A DNA stretch of 64,000 nt from Aristolochia californica (GCA_029961685.1 JARWKL010000012.1:10943955-11007954), one strand, 5' to 3'. Numbered from the stretch's first letter, positions 1 to 9,800 are shown. Numbers and translations: made by a program. The notes: generated from the sequence alone by a model not told the origin.

Positions 1-900
1 GTTGAAACTTGTTAAAGATGCAAATGGCATGTGGGATATTTACTAGAACAACAAATGCTCATTAAATTTTCAAGTGAACGTGCGGTGGGTTATTTATATG
101 AGTCAAACAAGCCATTTTTTGCCCATTTACAAAAAAGCTGACCTAGCAATCTTAGATCATTGTAAAGCAAATGATCGATCAATCATGCATAGCCGGCTAT
201 ATTTTTGTAAGAAATGACTTATGGATTGAGAGTCAACACTTAGTTAAAAATCCCCTACCTCCCCCATCTTCCGATGATTGGAAAACCTAATATATAAAAA
301 CTTAAAGAGTTTTCCATTCCAAAAAATTACAGAGACTTTTCAGAATTATCTCTCTCCACATTTGTGCCTCTCCATTTTAGATGTATATTTTTTTTAAATC
401 AAAACATGAGTTATCACTTTCTCTTTATCTCATAAAGAAAAAGATAAGGCAAATAGATCACAACAAAATGAAAATTTTAGACTTTATGAATGGGAAAATT
501 TTAAAACAAAAACAAATGTAAGTAAAGAAAATTTATTCACCCACCATAAATGAACACAAAAGTTTTGTGATCCAAGTTTGAGAAATTCCACTAGTTCAAC
601 CCTAACAACTTGGAATTTTATAAGAAATAGATTTCTAATTGATCCTAACAGGTTTTAAATATGGGTATGCTTTGTTGAAACATGTTAAAGATGCAACTGA
701 CATATGGATCCAAACCTTTTAAAGAGAACAAAAAATGCTCATTAAATTCTCAAGTGAATGTACAGTGATTATTTACCAGAGTCAAACAAGCTATTTTTGC
801 CCCATTTACAAAATAGCTGACCTAACAATCATTGATCATTGTAAAGTGATTGATTGATAAATCATGCATAATGGGCTATATTTTTGTAAGAAATGACTTG
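1..900 (+). repeat. Satellite array, forward orientation, subfamily B (about 1.35 monomers)
   Basis: AT-rich tandem repeat with a period of about 665 bp. The same landmarks occur near 60 and 745 and recur throughout 24822-64000: a 'caagtgaacgtgcggtggg' box, a 'ctgacctaacaatc' box, and 'atttttgtaagaaatgac'. This stretch carries the B-type segment 'gatcgatcaatcatgc'. It ends inside a monomer, just after 'aagaaatgacttg', where Gypsy sequence begins. No coding potential is seen. Confidence 0.93.
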
Positions 901-1174
901 TGTTAGCATTGTTTGCTCATTAAGTGTATAGAGAGAGTGAGTACGGCCAAACATGGCCACCTTTTGTAACTTTATTTTCTCAATACAAAGTTAGCATTAT
1001 TCTTCCATTTCTTTGGTCTCTCCGTCGTTCTTTTGGCTTGCAACATTGAGTGTGGAGCTAAGGTGGAAGATCCGTGAGACAAGGAGGCTGACTAGTTCTT
1101 CGAAAGAGCTAGGCTGCACGGGGTAGATATTCTGCTGGGCTAGACGGACTTAGCCCGAATCTGACCGCGTGACA
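901..1174 (+). mobile_element. Ty3/Gypsy LTR fragment (R-U5 part), plus strand
   Basis: This matches the last 270 bp or so of the Gypsy LTR found complete at 7353-8378 and 22353-23442, but in the opposite orientation. It includes 'agcattgtttgctc', the block around 'gtctctccgtcgttc', and the LTR end GCGTGACA at 1167-1174. Satellite lies on the left. Copia LTR follows directly with no primer-binding site. It is a truncated remnant, not a solo LTR. A very similar plus-strand fragment stands in the same place before Copia copy 2 (10774-11021), so the pair [Gypsy LTR end + Copia] appears twice. Confidence 0.8.
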
Positions 1175-1435
1175 ATTGCAACTCCCTAGGTAACACGAAG
1201 CCTTGAATAACCTTTATGGGAGGTTGGCTTCAGTGAAATTTTTTCGGTCCCTTGTCTCGTCACTCAAGCCCCTTCAGTTGAGCCATCGCCGTGAGTGCTC
1301 AGAGATCGGAAGCACCGAATAGATAACGGAATTTGAAGCGTATGGTAGGAGGTATGTCATTTTGCTTCCGTTTAATTTATTATGAATTTCATGTTGTTAT
1401 TAGAAATTCATGTTTAAGGCTTAAAGTTGGTATCA
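1175..1435 (+). mobile_element. Ty1/Copia LTR fragment with primer-binding site, plus strand
   Basis: This is the 3' part of the Copia LTR, in the opposite orientation to Copia copy 1. It starts at the 'gcaactccctagg' region, ends in 'ttaaggcttaaa' near 1425, and is followed by GTTGGTATCA, the start of a tRNA-Met primer-binding site. The first ~75 bp of the LTR are missing. After the primer site the sequence turns directly into the reverse complement of the same LTR. The result is a head-to-head LTR pair, not a normal element end. Confidence 0.75.
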
Positions 1436-1667
1436 ACATGAAATTCATCATATAAATTAAACGGAAGCTAAATGACATACCTCCTTCCATACGCTTCAAA
1501 TTTCGTTCTCTATTCGGTGATTCTGATCTCTGAGCACTCACGGCGATGGCTCAACTAAAGGGGCTTGAGTGACGAGACAGGCGACCGAACACCTTTCACT
1601 GAAGCCAACCTCCCATCAAGGTTATTCATGGCTTCGTGTTACTGAGGGAGTTACAACTTCCGGAAGT
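1175..1667. repeat. Large inverted repeat (about 235-bp arms, short spacer) made of two Copia LTRs
   Basis: The left arm (about 1175-1405) and the right arm (about 1434-1667) are reverse complements at roughly 90% or better by eye. Shared landmarks are 'cttccgtttaattta', 'gtgagtgctcagagatc', 'tcgtcactcaagcccc' and 'gggaggttggcttcag'. The spacer is about 30 bp. A transcript through it could fold into a long hairpin. Confidence 0.85.
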
Positions 1668-1732
1668 TGCAACTGCCAAGAAGTTTGAGACTACGTTAAT
1701 GAGAAAACTGTTTCTCATAAAAACGGTTAACA
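1432..1732 (-). mobile_element. 3' LTR of Copia copy 1 (terminal ~30 bp missing)
   Basis: Read on the minus strand it starts TGTTAACCGTT at 1732, directly after a purine-rich tract, as expected of a 3' LTR. It runs down to about 1432, where the U5 terminus is replaced by the inverted LTR copy. It matches the 5' LTR of Copia copy 2 at 16582-16902. Confidence 0.8.
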
Positions 1733-1745
1733 TTCTCCCACTTGG
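1733..1745 (-). other. Polypurine tract of Copia copy 1
   Basis: On the minus strand CCAAGTGGGAGAA lies immediately upstream of the LTR start TGTTAACC. This is the plus-strand primer for reverse transcription and it fixes the LTR boundary at 1732/1733. Confidence 0.75.
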
Positions 1746-2015
1746 TCCAAACTTCTAATATAATCTTAAACCCATCAATAATCTGAATTTAAGTAATAAA
1801 TACATGAATCATGGCGATAGGTCCTCTAATGACGAGTATTATCTTCCATGTATTACTATGTCTGTATTACTTATACTTTATGAATAAACCCTATGTTTAC
1901 TCTTGGTCCAACACAAATGAATTTTCTCAAAATTAAAGTGCACATAAATATGAGAAAAAAACATCACATTAATTAAGAATTTCACTAAAATAACATTGTT
2001 CATACAATGAAAAAT

Positions 2016-2557
2016 TTACATAATGGAATCAAGTCCCATATTCATAACATGATCCTTGAATTTAAACGGTGGCATGCCCTTTGTCAAATGATCTGCGATC
2101 ATTAAGTCAGTGCTGACGTGCTCAATGACCACTTTCTTTTCTTTAACACATTCTCTTATGGCCAAATACTTTATGTCGATGTGTTTACTTCGACTTACAC
2201 TTTTGTTGTTTTCTTGGCCATAAAAATAGCAGCTGAATTATCGCAATATATTCTTAAAGGCCAAGAGATAGAATCCATAATTCTAAGCCCAGAAATGAAA
2301 CTCTTAAGCCATACACCATGTGAAGTAGCCTCAAAATAGGAAACTAACTCGGCTTCCATAGTCGACGTGGCGGTCAAAGTCTGTTTGGCACTCCTCCATG
2401 ATATTGATCCACTGGCCAACAAGAAAATGTATCCTGATGTTGATTTGCGGGAATCAACACAGCCAGCAAAGTCAGAATCTGAGTAACCAATGACTTCTAA
2501 ATTGTCCGTCCGCCTATACATCGGCATGTAGTCTTTGGTTCCTTGAAGGTACCTCAT
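2016..2557 (-). pseudogene. Copia RNase H domain and polyprotein C-terminus (frameshifted)
   Basis: The minus-strand reading frame shows the Copia RNase H signatures: SDSDFAGCVDSRKSTSGY (first catalytic Asp), then SWRSAKQ, TSTMEAELVS (catalytic Glu), and IYCDNSAAI (catalytic Asp). The frame is lost near 2195 at 'MAKKTTKV'. The expected C-terminal end continues in another frame to a TAA at 2016-2018, matching the tail read cleanly in copy 2 (SKHIDIKYLAIRECV, then SLTKGMPPFKFKDH). RNase H would remove the RNA template during reverse transcription. The frameshift makes this copy non-functional. Confidence 0.88.
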
Positions 2558-2575
2558 TACTTTCTTTGCAGCTCT

Positions 2576-3625
2576 CTAGTGGTCAAACCCGTGATTACTC
2601 TGATATTGCCCCAACATCCCAACAACAAATGCAATATCGGGTCTTGTGCAGACTTGAACATACATTAGGCTTCCGATAGCAGAAGCATATAGAATGTCCT
2701 TCATTTGTTCCCTTTCAAGGTCGTTCTTCGGGCATTGGTTCAAATTGAACCTATCACCCTTCACAATGGGAGCTACACTTGGTGAACAACTCTTCATCTG
2801 AAATCTCTTTAACACTGTATTAATACAGGTTTCCTAAGATAGACCTAAGATACCTCAAAATCTGTCTCTATGAATCTTAATGCCAATGACATAAGATGCC
2901 TCACCTATATCCTTCATATCAAAATTGTTAGAGAGAAATTGTTTCACCTCTTGTAGAAAACCCTTATCATTGGTTGCTAGCAAAATGTCATCCACATATA
3001 AAACAAGAAAATAGATTTTACTCCCACTAACCTTTTGGTATATACAATGATCCATAATGTTTTCTACAAACCCGAATGAAGAAATTACATTATGGAATTG
3101 CAAATACCATTGGCGGGATGCTTGTTTTAATCCATATATTGACTTTTTTAGCTTGCAAACCAATTGGTCACCATCACTAGAGGGGAATCCTTCAGGTTGT
3201 TTCATGTAAACCTCCTCCTCTAAATCTCCATTGATAAATGCCATTTTCAAATCCATTTGTTGCAACTCTGAGTCAAAATGGGCTACTAATGCCAAAATTA
3301 TGCGCAAGGAATCTTTCTTAGATACAGGAGAAAAAGTTTCCTTGTAATCAATTCCTTCTTTCTGAGTGAATCCCTTAGCAACGAGTCTTGCCTTGTATCG
3401 CTCAATGCTGCCTAATGAGTCTTTCTTTGTTTTAAAGACCCATTTACATCCAATGGCTTTAAATCCACTAGGCAACTCAACAAGATGCCAGACTCCATTA
3501 CTCTTCATAGAATTCATCTCTTCCTTCCTGTCATTGTTCCATAATTTTGATTCTTTGCAACTCATGGTTTCTGAAAAATACATGGGATCATTTGTAGTTC
3601 CAATGTCAGATTCTTGCATATACAC
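2576..3625 (-). pseudogene. Copia reverse transcriptase (premature stops)
   Basis: Reverse transcriptase of the RVT_2 type. The N-terminal part has the typical [29 protein letters not shown] and ETFSPV motifs. The fingers/palm has QMDLKMAFINGDLEEEVYMKQPEGF and KLKKSIYGLKQASRQWY. The catalytic box is LYVDDILLA. A TGA at 2855-2857 interrupts the protein right after KIHRDRF, and a second stop (TAG) lies a few codons on. The thumb region resumes at MLKRFQMKSCSPSVAPIVKGD with GSLMYVQVCTRPDIAF. The TGA is also present at the same place in copy 2 (12024-12026). Confidence 0.9.
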
Positions 3626-3643
3626 AATATAATCATCAGGAAT

Positions 3644-5008
3644 TTATGATCTCCTGAGTCTAGTATTTAATGTAGAACCATCATTTTCTAGAGAAGTATG
3701 TGGTTCAACTAGTTGTTCAAAAGTGTTTGGCAATTGTTGAAGTACCTGATCTACTGGAATGTTGTCAGCATTTTTTGGAACTTCAATGATTGGGTGTTCA
3801 ACACCAGTTTGTACTTGAGGGGTACTGTGACCAATAACTAATCTATCACTGGAGGTGGAAGGTTGAGATTCTGAATAATCCTTCTCAAAAACTATGTTCC
3901 GAGTTGGATTCCTCCCACTGATCAAGTCATTTTCAAGAAATTTTGCTTTTCTTGATTCCACAATTCTCGTGTTGTGAGATGGACAATAAAATTTGTAACC
4001 TTTAGACCTTGCAGCATATCCAATGAAATACCCACTAATGGTCCTTGAGTCCAACTTCTTCTCTTGTGGATTATAAATTCTCACTTCGGATGGGCATCCC
4101 CAAACGCGTATATGTCGTGAACTCGGTTTCCAACCTTTCCATAATTAAAATGGCATTTTTGGAACAACCTTGGTTGGAACTCGATTTAATATATACACTG
4201 CCGTCTTAAGTGCTTCAGGCCACAAGGATCTAGGAATATTGGAGTTGCTAAGCATACTCCGCACCATGCTTAATAATGTTCGGTTTCTTCTTTCTGCTAC
4301 ACCATTTTGGTCCGGAGAACCAGGCATGGTATATTGGGCAACAATCCCATGTTCTTGAAGAAACTTTGCAAATGGCCCAGGTGTTTGTCCATTCTCTGTG
4401 TATCTACCATAGTATTCTCCACCTCTATCTGATCTCACAATCTTAATTTGCTTACCACATTGTGTCTCTATTTCAGCCTTAAAGATCTTAAAGGCATCTA
4501 ATACTTCATACATGTTATAAAACATGTAGAGATACATTTATCATGAGGAATCATCTATAAAAGAGATGAAGTATTTCTGACCATGTGAGTCCAGGTCTGG
4601 ACTACATATATCAGTATGTATGATCTCTAATATGGTTGAACTCATATTGGCACCTTTCTTTGACTTGTTAGTCTACTTTCCCTTAATGCAGTCTACACAA
4701 GTCTCAAAATCAGTATAATCCAAAGTATTAAGTACCCCTTCATTCACTAATCTTTTAATTCTATCTATGGAGATATGACTTAATCTCTGGTGCCATAATG
4801 TAGAGGAATCCTCATTAATAACACTTCTTTTATTACCAGTGTGAACTTGCATTGAACCGTAAGTGGCATTGTTTTGTAAATTAATGCTATAAAGACCATC
4901 AGACAATGTACCATTCCCAACACAATAAGACTTATAATATAAACTGAAATATGAGTCTGAAAAGTTAAAAGAATATCCATAAGGTACAAGCCTTGAAACT
5001 GAAATCAA
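3644..5008 (-). pseudogene. Copia integrase (broken by frameshift/stop)
   Basis: The minus strand encodes the N-terminal HHCC zinc finger (LWHQRLSHIS, then CVDCIKGK), an interruption near 4540-4675, and the core with [13 protein letters not shown] (second catalytic Asp) and [13 protein letters not shown] (catalytic Glu). The C-terminal part has ISGYFIGYAARSKGYKFY, typical of the Copia integrase tail. The first catalytic Asp segment falls in the disrupted stretch. Integrase would insert element cDNA into the host chromosome; this copy cannot be translated continuously. Confidence 0.88.
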
Positions 5009-5080
5009 GTTTCTGGAGAAACTTGGAACATAAAAGGTATTTTTTAATTTGAAAACAAAGCCACTACTTAAAGTTAAATA

Positions 5081-5670
5081 TCAAGTTCCTATAGCTTCCA
5101 CATGTGAGCTCATCTGATCTTCTGAGAATATGTGATGCTCACTTCTCACTGGTTTCCTTAGGTTTTGCAAACCCTGCAAGGAATTCGAGATGTGGATTGT
5201 TGATCCAGAATCAATCCACCAAGTGTAATTATCAACCTCGAGATTTTTTAATTGAGCTGCAATTTCCCTCATTTGCATGATGTGCACACGCACACCTCTC
5301 ATACTGGTGTGCTTTAGGGATGAGAACTTCATGATTAGGGTGCTTGCTAATGCCTTATCTGAAGTGAAAAATTGAGCATCAATGGCTATCAGCAAGTCTT
5401 TGACATTGTCATACTGCTCAACAGAACCACGAATACCAGCAGAAATTTTAGTCTTAATGAACATTACACTGAGGCGATTAGATCGCTCCCATCGTTCATA
5501 AAGTGTAATTTGAGCTACAGTGCTGGAATCAGGAATTACGGGTGGTTTGTCTTTCCAAATAGCATAATCTATGTCCATCCACCCTAAATGAAGAAGTATT
5601 ATCTCTTTCCAGACCTTATAGTTATCTCCCTTAAGATCAGGGATATCACAACGAATATCGGAGAAATGTG
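5081..5670 (-). pseudogene. Copia gag fused to protease fragment
   Basis: The frame is open from about 5665, just after a splice-acceptor-like 'tttatgcag'. It reads ..DIPDLKGDNYKVWKE and GWMDIDYAIWKDKPPV, the usual N-terminus of Copia gag, then the UBN2-like capsid region (LYERWERSNRL, KISAGIRGSVEQ). After LKNLEVDNYTWW it jumps straight to the aspartic protease motif IDSGSTIHISNSL. The CCHC zinc-knuckle region that should lie between is missing, and copy 2 has extra sequence here (14420-14640), so copy 1 has an internal deletion. No in-frame ATG precedes the conserved N-terminal residues. Confidence 0.82.
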
Positions 5671-5689
5671 CAGGTTGTACAACTGCATA

Positions 5690-6490
5690 AAATTACAAAT
5701 TACATGTTGATGTTAAAACTGATGCCTGAATAAAATATCATGCTTTACCAATGTAAATCATGCTTAAAAATTAATTCAATTGACATAAAGAACATTGCCT
5801 GTGGGCTAAATGTTTTTTAATTCAAGCAGATTCAATATTCTTTATGAGTAAACTTGATGATAAAACTATCAAATTATTTATGAATTCATAATTCCTGTGG
5901 GTAAATTCAGAATAATTTGAAATTTTATCCTAATTAATATACTCAAATATAATAAAAATTCTTGTGGGATAAAATTTATTATATTAAGTATAATTAATTA
6001 CAATTAATTTCTATTTTTTCTTTATGATAAAACTATCAAATTTTTTATGAATTCATAATCCCTGTGGGTAAATTATGAATAACTTGATATTTTATCCTAA
6101 CTAATAAACTCAAATATAATAAAAATTCTTGTGGGATAAAATTTATTATATCAAGTAAAATTAGTTACAATTAATGTCTAATATTCTTTATGTGATCCTA
6201 ATCATAATATATAATTTTTATTAAATTAAAGATGTTGTGGCTACTCTCTAATTAATAAAAATTATATTGATCACTAGACATTAAATCTCATAAATGTATG
6301 AGAATAGCATGAATTGCATAATTGTAACTTACACTAACATGTTATCATTATGCATAAAATATTCTCATAAGATATGCATAATTAAAAACTATAATATTAT
6401 GCATAACTTTAATTTCATGCATTTACATATATGCCAAAAAATGCTTAAAAACTTTAATAGGAAATAAATCTATAATTTCCTATATACATA
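5690..6490 (-). other. AT-rich Copia leader region with a 167-bp duplication; possible intron
   Basis: About 800 bp of very AT-rich non-coding sequence between the primer site and gag. A segment starting 'atgataaaactatc' at 5857 recurs at 6024, giving a tandem duplication of about 167 bp; the same pair occurs in copy 2. On the minus strand the region ends in a pyrimidine-poor but acceptor-like TTTTATGCAG, exactly where the gag frame opens after a stop. A leader intron is therefore possible. I could not identify a donor site. Confidence 0.5.
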
Positions 6491-6499
6491 ACAGTTGAC

Positions 6500-6568
6500 G
6501 GCCAGTGGCCTAATGGTCACTGGCGCACATGAATATGAGACCGCACGGGTTCAAATCCCACTGGCGCA
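6500..6568 (+). other. tRNA-like sequence inside Copia copy 1 leader (plus strand)
   Basis: It contains an A-box-like TGGCCTAATGG and a perfect B-box-type GGTTCAAATCC at tRNA-like spacing, and ends in CACTGGCGCA. The T-arm loop TTCAAAT is canonical. The acceptor stem does not pair properly, and the D-arm region forms its own CCAGTG/CACTGG hairpin, so this is a tRNA pseudogene or the head of a SINE, not a working tRNA. The same sequence stands in copy 2, so it was present before the two copies separated. It is antisense to the Copia element. Confidence 0.6.
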
Positions 6569-7174
6569 AAATATATAAAAGTATCGAGTCGGCTCAGTCC
6601 AGGAACGGCGAACCAACTCTTCCGAGTCGATTCGACTATTTTTTTTTCTTCGAGTCAACCCGACCTGAGTTGTGGTTGCCGAGTTGGAACGACGAGTCGC
6701 AGAAGACTCGTCCCGAGCCAACTCGATGATATTTACAAAAAAACCATATGAATTTAATTAACATGTTTCTGCGCACTGGAGGTCATCTTCAACCTCCAGC
6801 CGCGTGCAGAAGGAAAGTTCGCCGGCGTTCTTTCAAGTCGTCGACGCTGGCAAACCTGTCGGAATGGTCGCTGACATCGGCATTGCGGCTCAGCCGCTCT
6901 AAGGCATCACGAGAGAGCCGCCGACAGTCCCGCACCGAGAGCGGACAGAGACTGTCGGCACCAAATGTTTTCATACAATGTTAATGCCGGCAAACCGTGC
7001 GGAATGGTCGCCGGTGCCGGCGTCATGCTCGACGCTGGTTGTCGCCGATGCCAGAGCCCTAGCTCCTGCAACAAGTGAATGCATAATTTGTTTTTTAAAA
7101 AATAGAACAGAGACTGAAACAGAAATAGAGACTTATCGGAATCAAAACACTGGATCAGAGGTCTGATCTGATAC
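6569..7174 (-). other. Copia copy 1 leader and primer-binding site
   Basis: GC-rich non-coding leader with a diverged internal repeat: two blocks share 'gaccattccg' and 'ggtttgccgg/ggtttgccag' on the minus strand. Short open frames exist on both strands but match nothing. At 7162-7174 the minus strand reads GTATCAGATCAGA, most of a tRNA-Met primer-binding site; its first bases are lost at the junction with Gypsy LTR. Confidence 0.65.
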
Positions 7175-7176
7175 TA

Positions 7177-7352
7177 TGAGATGGGGGATGAAGCCATGGT
7201 GTAGCTAGACACCAAGGCCGAAGACTGTGCAAGTCTAGTGCACAAGAATAACAGCGACGGCCAAGGCCAAGTGCAATGGCACGGCCCAGAGGGGTGCACG
7301 CATATGGCCGGCCCGGAACCAGCTGCAAAGGAAGAAGACATACTTGCGCTTT
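7177..7352 (+). mobile_element. Gypsy LTR fragment, first ~176 bp, plus strand
   Basis: It starts TGAGATGGGGGATGAAGCC, the LTR start deduced from three independent boundaries (7177, 8378 and 23442). After 176 bp it joins the end of the same LTR in the opposite orientation (TGTCACGC at 7353). It abuts the broken Copia primer-binding site on its left. It is a remnant from rearrangement, not an intact insertion. Confidence 0.75.
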
Positions 7353-7654
7353 TGTCACGCGGTCAGATTCGGGCTAAGTTCGTCTAGCCCAGCGGAATAT
7401 CTACCCCAAGCGGCCTAGCTCTTCCGAAGAACTAGTCAACCTCCTTGTCTCACGGATCTTCCACCTTAACTCCACACTCAATGTTGCAAGCCAAAAGAAC
7501 GACGGAGAGACCAAAGAAATGGAAGAATAATGCTAACTTTGTATTGAGAAAACAAAGTTACAAAGGGTGGCCATGTTTGACCACCCACTCACTCTCTCTA
7601 TACACTTAAAGAGCAAACAATACTAAGAATCCAAATTCTTTACAATGGGAGAGG

Positions 7655-7675
7655 CTCCTCCTATTTATAGGCTCC
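7655..7675 (-). promoter_or_regulatory. TATA box of Gypsy LTR
   Basis: The minus strand reads CCTATAAATAGGAGG, a canonical plant TATA context. It is conserved at the same LTR position in the copy 3 LTRs (near 19095 and 22665) and would set the start of the R region. Confidence 0.65.
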
Positions 7676-7769
7676 TCCCCTGGGCTTTAGAAGGCTCAGA
7701 ATCCATCCTGGCCCTTTGAAATCTCTAAAAACGCCCAGAAATTCTCCAGATCTCAAAAAATCGCATTCT

Positions 7770-8125
7770 GGCGTCAGCAGGAGTCCTGGTCGCATAGGCG
7801 GCTTGGAAACCCCATTTCGCGTGAGGGCGCCTGTTGACCATGTCGCGTGCGCGCCTGCGCCTGGAGTCCTTCTCGCGAGTGCGCCAACGGATTAGCCTGG
7901 AGTCCTGGCGCCCGCAACCTCATTTCGATCCGCCTGGAGTCCTAGTCGTGCGCAACCCCATTTCCGTCTGGAGTCCTTTTCGCGCACGCGCCAGCGGATG
8001 TGTCCGAAGTCCTGGCCAAGCCCAACCCCATTTCGATCCGCCTGGAGTCCTAGTCGCGTGTAACCCCATTTTGACCCGCCTGGAGTCCTAGTGGCCCGCA
8101 ACCCCATTTCGACCCGCCTCTGCGT
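7770..8125. repeat. GC-rich 38-bp minisatellite in Gypsy LTR U3 (copy 1)
   Basis: Imperfect tandem units of the form 'cgcctggagtcctagtcg' + 'cgcaaccccatttcgac', period 38 bp, with degenerate shorter units to the left. It is strongly CpG-rich against an AT-rich background. Long open frames on both strands here follow from the composition and are not genes. Confidence 0.8.
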
Positions 8126-8454
8126 GCCTGATGACGTGCTGCCTTGTGTCCCGACCAGTTGTCGGGGTTGTTGCGCGCCTTGCTGCTTGGCCATTCGTTT
8201 GGCAAGCGCAAGTACGTCTTCTTCCGCTACAACTAATTCCGGGCCTGCCGTATGCGTGAGCCCCTCTGGGCCGTGCCATTGCACTTGGCCTTGGCCGTAG
8301 CTGCTATTGCTGTGCACTGGACTTGTACAGTCTTCGACCTTGGTTTCTGGCCACACCATGGCTTCATCCCCCGTCTCATACTCCCACCGCCATAAGGCAG
8401 ACGCCCTCGTCTGTATCCCCTGGCGATAGTGGGCCACCTCCTTCTTGGATTGCT

Positions 8455-8572
8455 ATAACTCGGCAGTGTCTTGCCATGTTGCCTTGCTTTCCGGTTGACC
8501 CTGCCACTTTGCCAAGTATTGTGTCCTCCAGAGCTTGCCCCTTTTGCGCTCCTCTCGGTCTTTATAATCTCC
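8455..8572 (-). pseudogene. Chromodomain remnant of Gypsy copy 1
   Basis: One minus-strand frame reads RRTQYLAKWQGQPESKATWQ, the LVKWxGxxxxxATWE core of retroelement chromodomains, followed by a stop. It is out of frame with the integrase core just upstream. The domain would bind modified histones and guide integration to heterochromatin. The intervening integrase C-terminal region is deleted, with the same junction as in copies 2 and 3. Confidence 0.72.
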
Positions 8573-8574
8573 AT

Positions 8575-9360
8575 TTGGCCGTCAGTCTGAGGATGAAAAC
8601 TAGTGGAAAAAATTTCAGTAATTCCCAATAGTTTAAATAACTTGGTCCAGAATTTTCCTGTGAATCTGGGGTCACGATCACTGATGATCGTTGTGGGCAC
8701 GCCCCAGTTCTTCACCACTTGTGTCATGAATGCTCGAGCAGCCTCCTCTGCTGTACAATCACTTGGCACTGTTACGAATGTTCCATGCTTTGTAAGCTGG
8801 TCCACCACTACCATGATAGACCCAAGCCCTTATTTCTTGCGCAAACCAGAAATGCAGTCCATTGAAATAGACTCCCACGACCGTTTTGGAATGTGCAAAG
8901 GCTGTAACAAGCCTCTGGGCTTTCTTTCTTCCATCTTATCTTGTTGACAGATAAGACATGTGTACACAAACTCCTCCACATCGCTCTCCATGTCCAACCA
9001 ATAATGCTGGCCAGAGAGCAAGGCCAACGTCCGTCTTTGGCCTGGTTGTCCTCCCCACAAGGTATCATGGCATTCCCTCAAGAGGTCACGCCGTAGGTTA
9101 TCGTACTTAGGCACATAAAGTCAATTACCTTTGGTCTTGAGGAATTCGTCGTCAAGCCGTAGTCTTCTCCTCTCACCCAAGGTTGCAGCTTGCACAATGC
9201 AGTAGGCCTGGGAGTCTTGGTGAAGTCTAGTGCGAATCCGGTCTAGCAACGAAGTACTAACATGTGTAATTGCTACTAAGACTCGTAATCACCAAGTCGC
9301 ATTTTTTGTTTCAGTGACAAGTTGGTTCTGTATGTGCGCTGGCACGCTTTGCACAAAGCG
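8575..9360 (-). pseudogene. Gypsy integrase, copy 1 (one nonsense codon)
   Basis: The minus strand carries the zinc-finger region (RECHDTLWGGQPGQRRT, YYWLDMESDVEEFV, CLICQQDK), then the core: SMDCISGL (Asp), VPTTIISDRDPRFTGKF (Asp), SFHPQTDGQME (Glu). A TAA at 8830-8832 splits the frame after SGLRKK. The expected second His of the zinc finger is Gln here and in the other copies. After the catalytic Glu the protein runs into unrelated residues, because the rest of integrase is deleted. Function: cDNA integration. Confidence 0.85.
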
Positions 9361-9800
9361 CATGTCTCATGCGTCTATGTGTGCGTCGTGCGCCTCATCA
9401 GGTTTTGCTGCTACCGCACCGCGCGTGGTGCGCATGAAGCAAGTGCCGATGCATGTGCTGCGGGTATATCCATCTAGTGCAGCTGCTACCGCATCACACG
9501 TTGACGTTACTGAGCGTGTTCCAGCAATGCAATCTGGTGTTGTGCACTGTATATGCGTCAATACCCTTGTACCCGTTTATCCATCAAAAGGCATAGCAGA
9601 ATCCGTTTTTCTGCTTAAGGTATCTGCAACAGCATAGTCTTTCCCCACCTTGTACCTCATCTCAAAGTCAAAATCGGCCAAGAAAACTTGCCACCGAGCT
9701 TGCTTCAAGCTGAGATTGCTAGCGTGGAAGTATCTGTCATCGAGCCAGAATCTTCTCGTCTCATACTCCCAACACCATAACGCAGACGTCCTCGTCTATG
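9361..9800 (-). pseudogene. Gypsy RNase H C-terminal fragment plus arginine/alanine/cysteine-rich spacer, copy 1
   Basis: On the minus strand 'ARWQVFLADFDFEMRYK' followed by a VADTLSRK motif is the C-terminal end of a Ty3/Gypsy RNase H (usual form: RWxxxLxxFDFxxxYxxGxxNxxADALSRK). Between it and integrase lies an unusual spacer of about 100 residues with repeated TR-M-R motifs; it is clearer in copies 2 and 3. The catalytic part of RNase H and all of RT are missing upstream. Confidence 0.75.

Larger units (their letters stand above)
1432..7174 (-). mobile_element. Ty1/Copia retrotransposon, copy 1 (degenerate; 5' LTR lost)
   Basis: On the minus strand the order is primer-binding site (7162-7174), long leader (7160-5690), gag-protease (about 5670-5081), integrase (5008-3644), reverse transcriptase (3625-2576), RNase H (2557-2016), a 3' untranslated region of about 270 bp, polypurine tract (1733-1745), and 3' LTR. 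PR-IN-RT-RH is the defining order of Ty1/Copia. The 5' LTR is absent: the sequence breaks inside the primer-binding site and passes into Gypsy LTR. Every domain carries frameshifts or stops. Copy 2 (11022-16902) is a close relative in the same orientation. Confidence 0.9.
7353..8378 (-). mobile_element. 3' LTR of Gypsy copy 1 (1026 bp)
   Basis: On the minus strand it runs from TGAGACGGGGGATG (8378) to GCGTGACA (7353), so it has TG...CA ends. A purine-rich GGCGGTGGGAGTA lies just upstream. U3 holds the 38-bp GC-rich repeat and a TATA element. The R-U5 part contains the conserved block around 'gaacgacggagagacc'. The 5' LTR of copy 3 (22353-23442) is its full-length counterpart. Confidence 0.82.

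Noticed and set aside
3366..3632. Plus-strand frames opposite Copia RT and integrase (also 4170-4358, 12535-12801, 13345-13533)
   Set aside because: Shadows of the minus-strand pol domains, recurring because the two Copia copies are similar. No independent support.
6500..6568. Functional tRNA gene
   Set aside because: A- and B-box-like motifs are present, but the acceptor stem does not pair, and the D-arm region forms an alternative hairpin. Kept only as tRNA-like.
7834..8437. Long open frames on both strands over the GC-rich LTR repeat (also 19484-19938 and 23051-23506)
   Set aside because: They overlap on opposite strands, follow a 38-bp repeat that does not keep frame, and owe their length to few A/T-rich stop codons. 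No protein family is visible.
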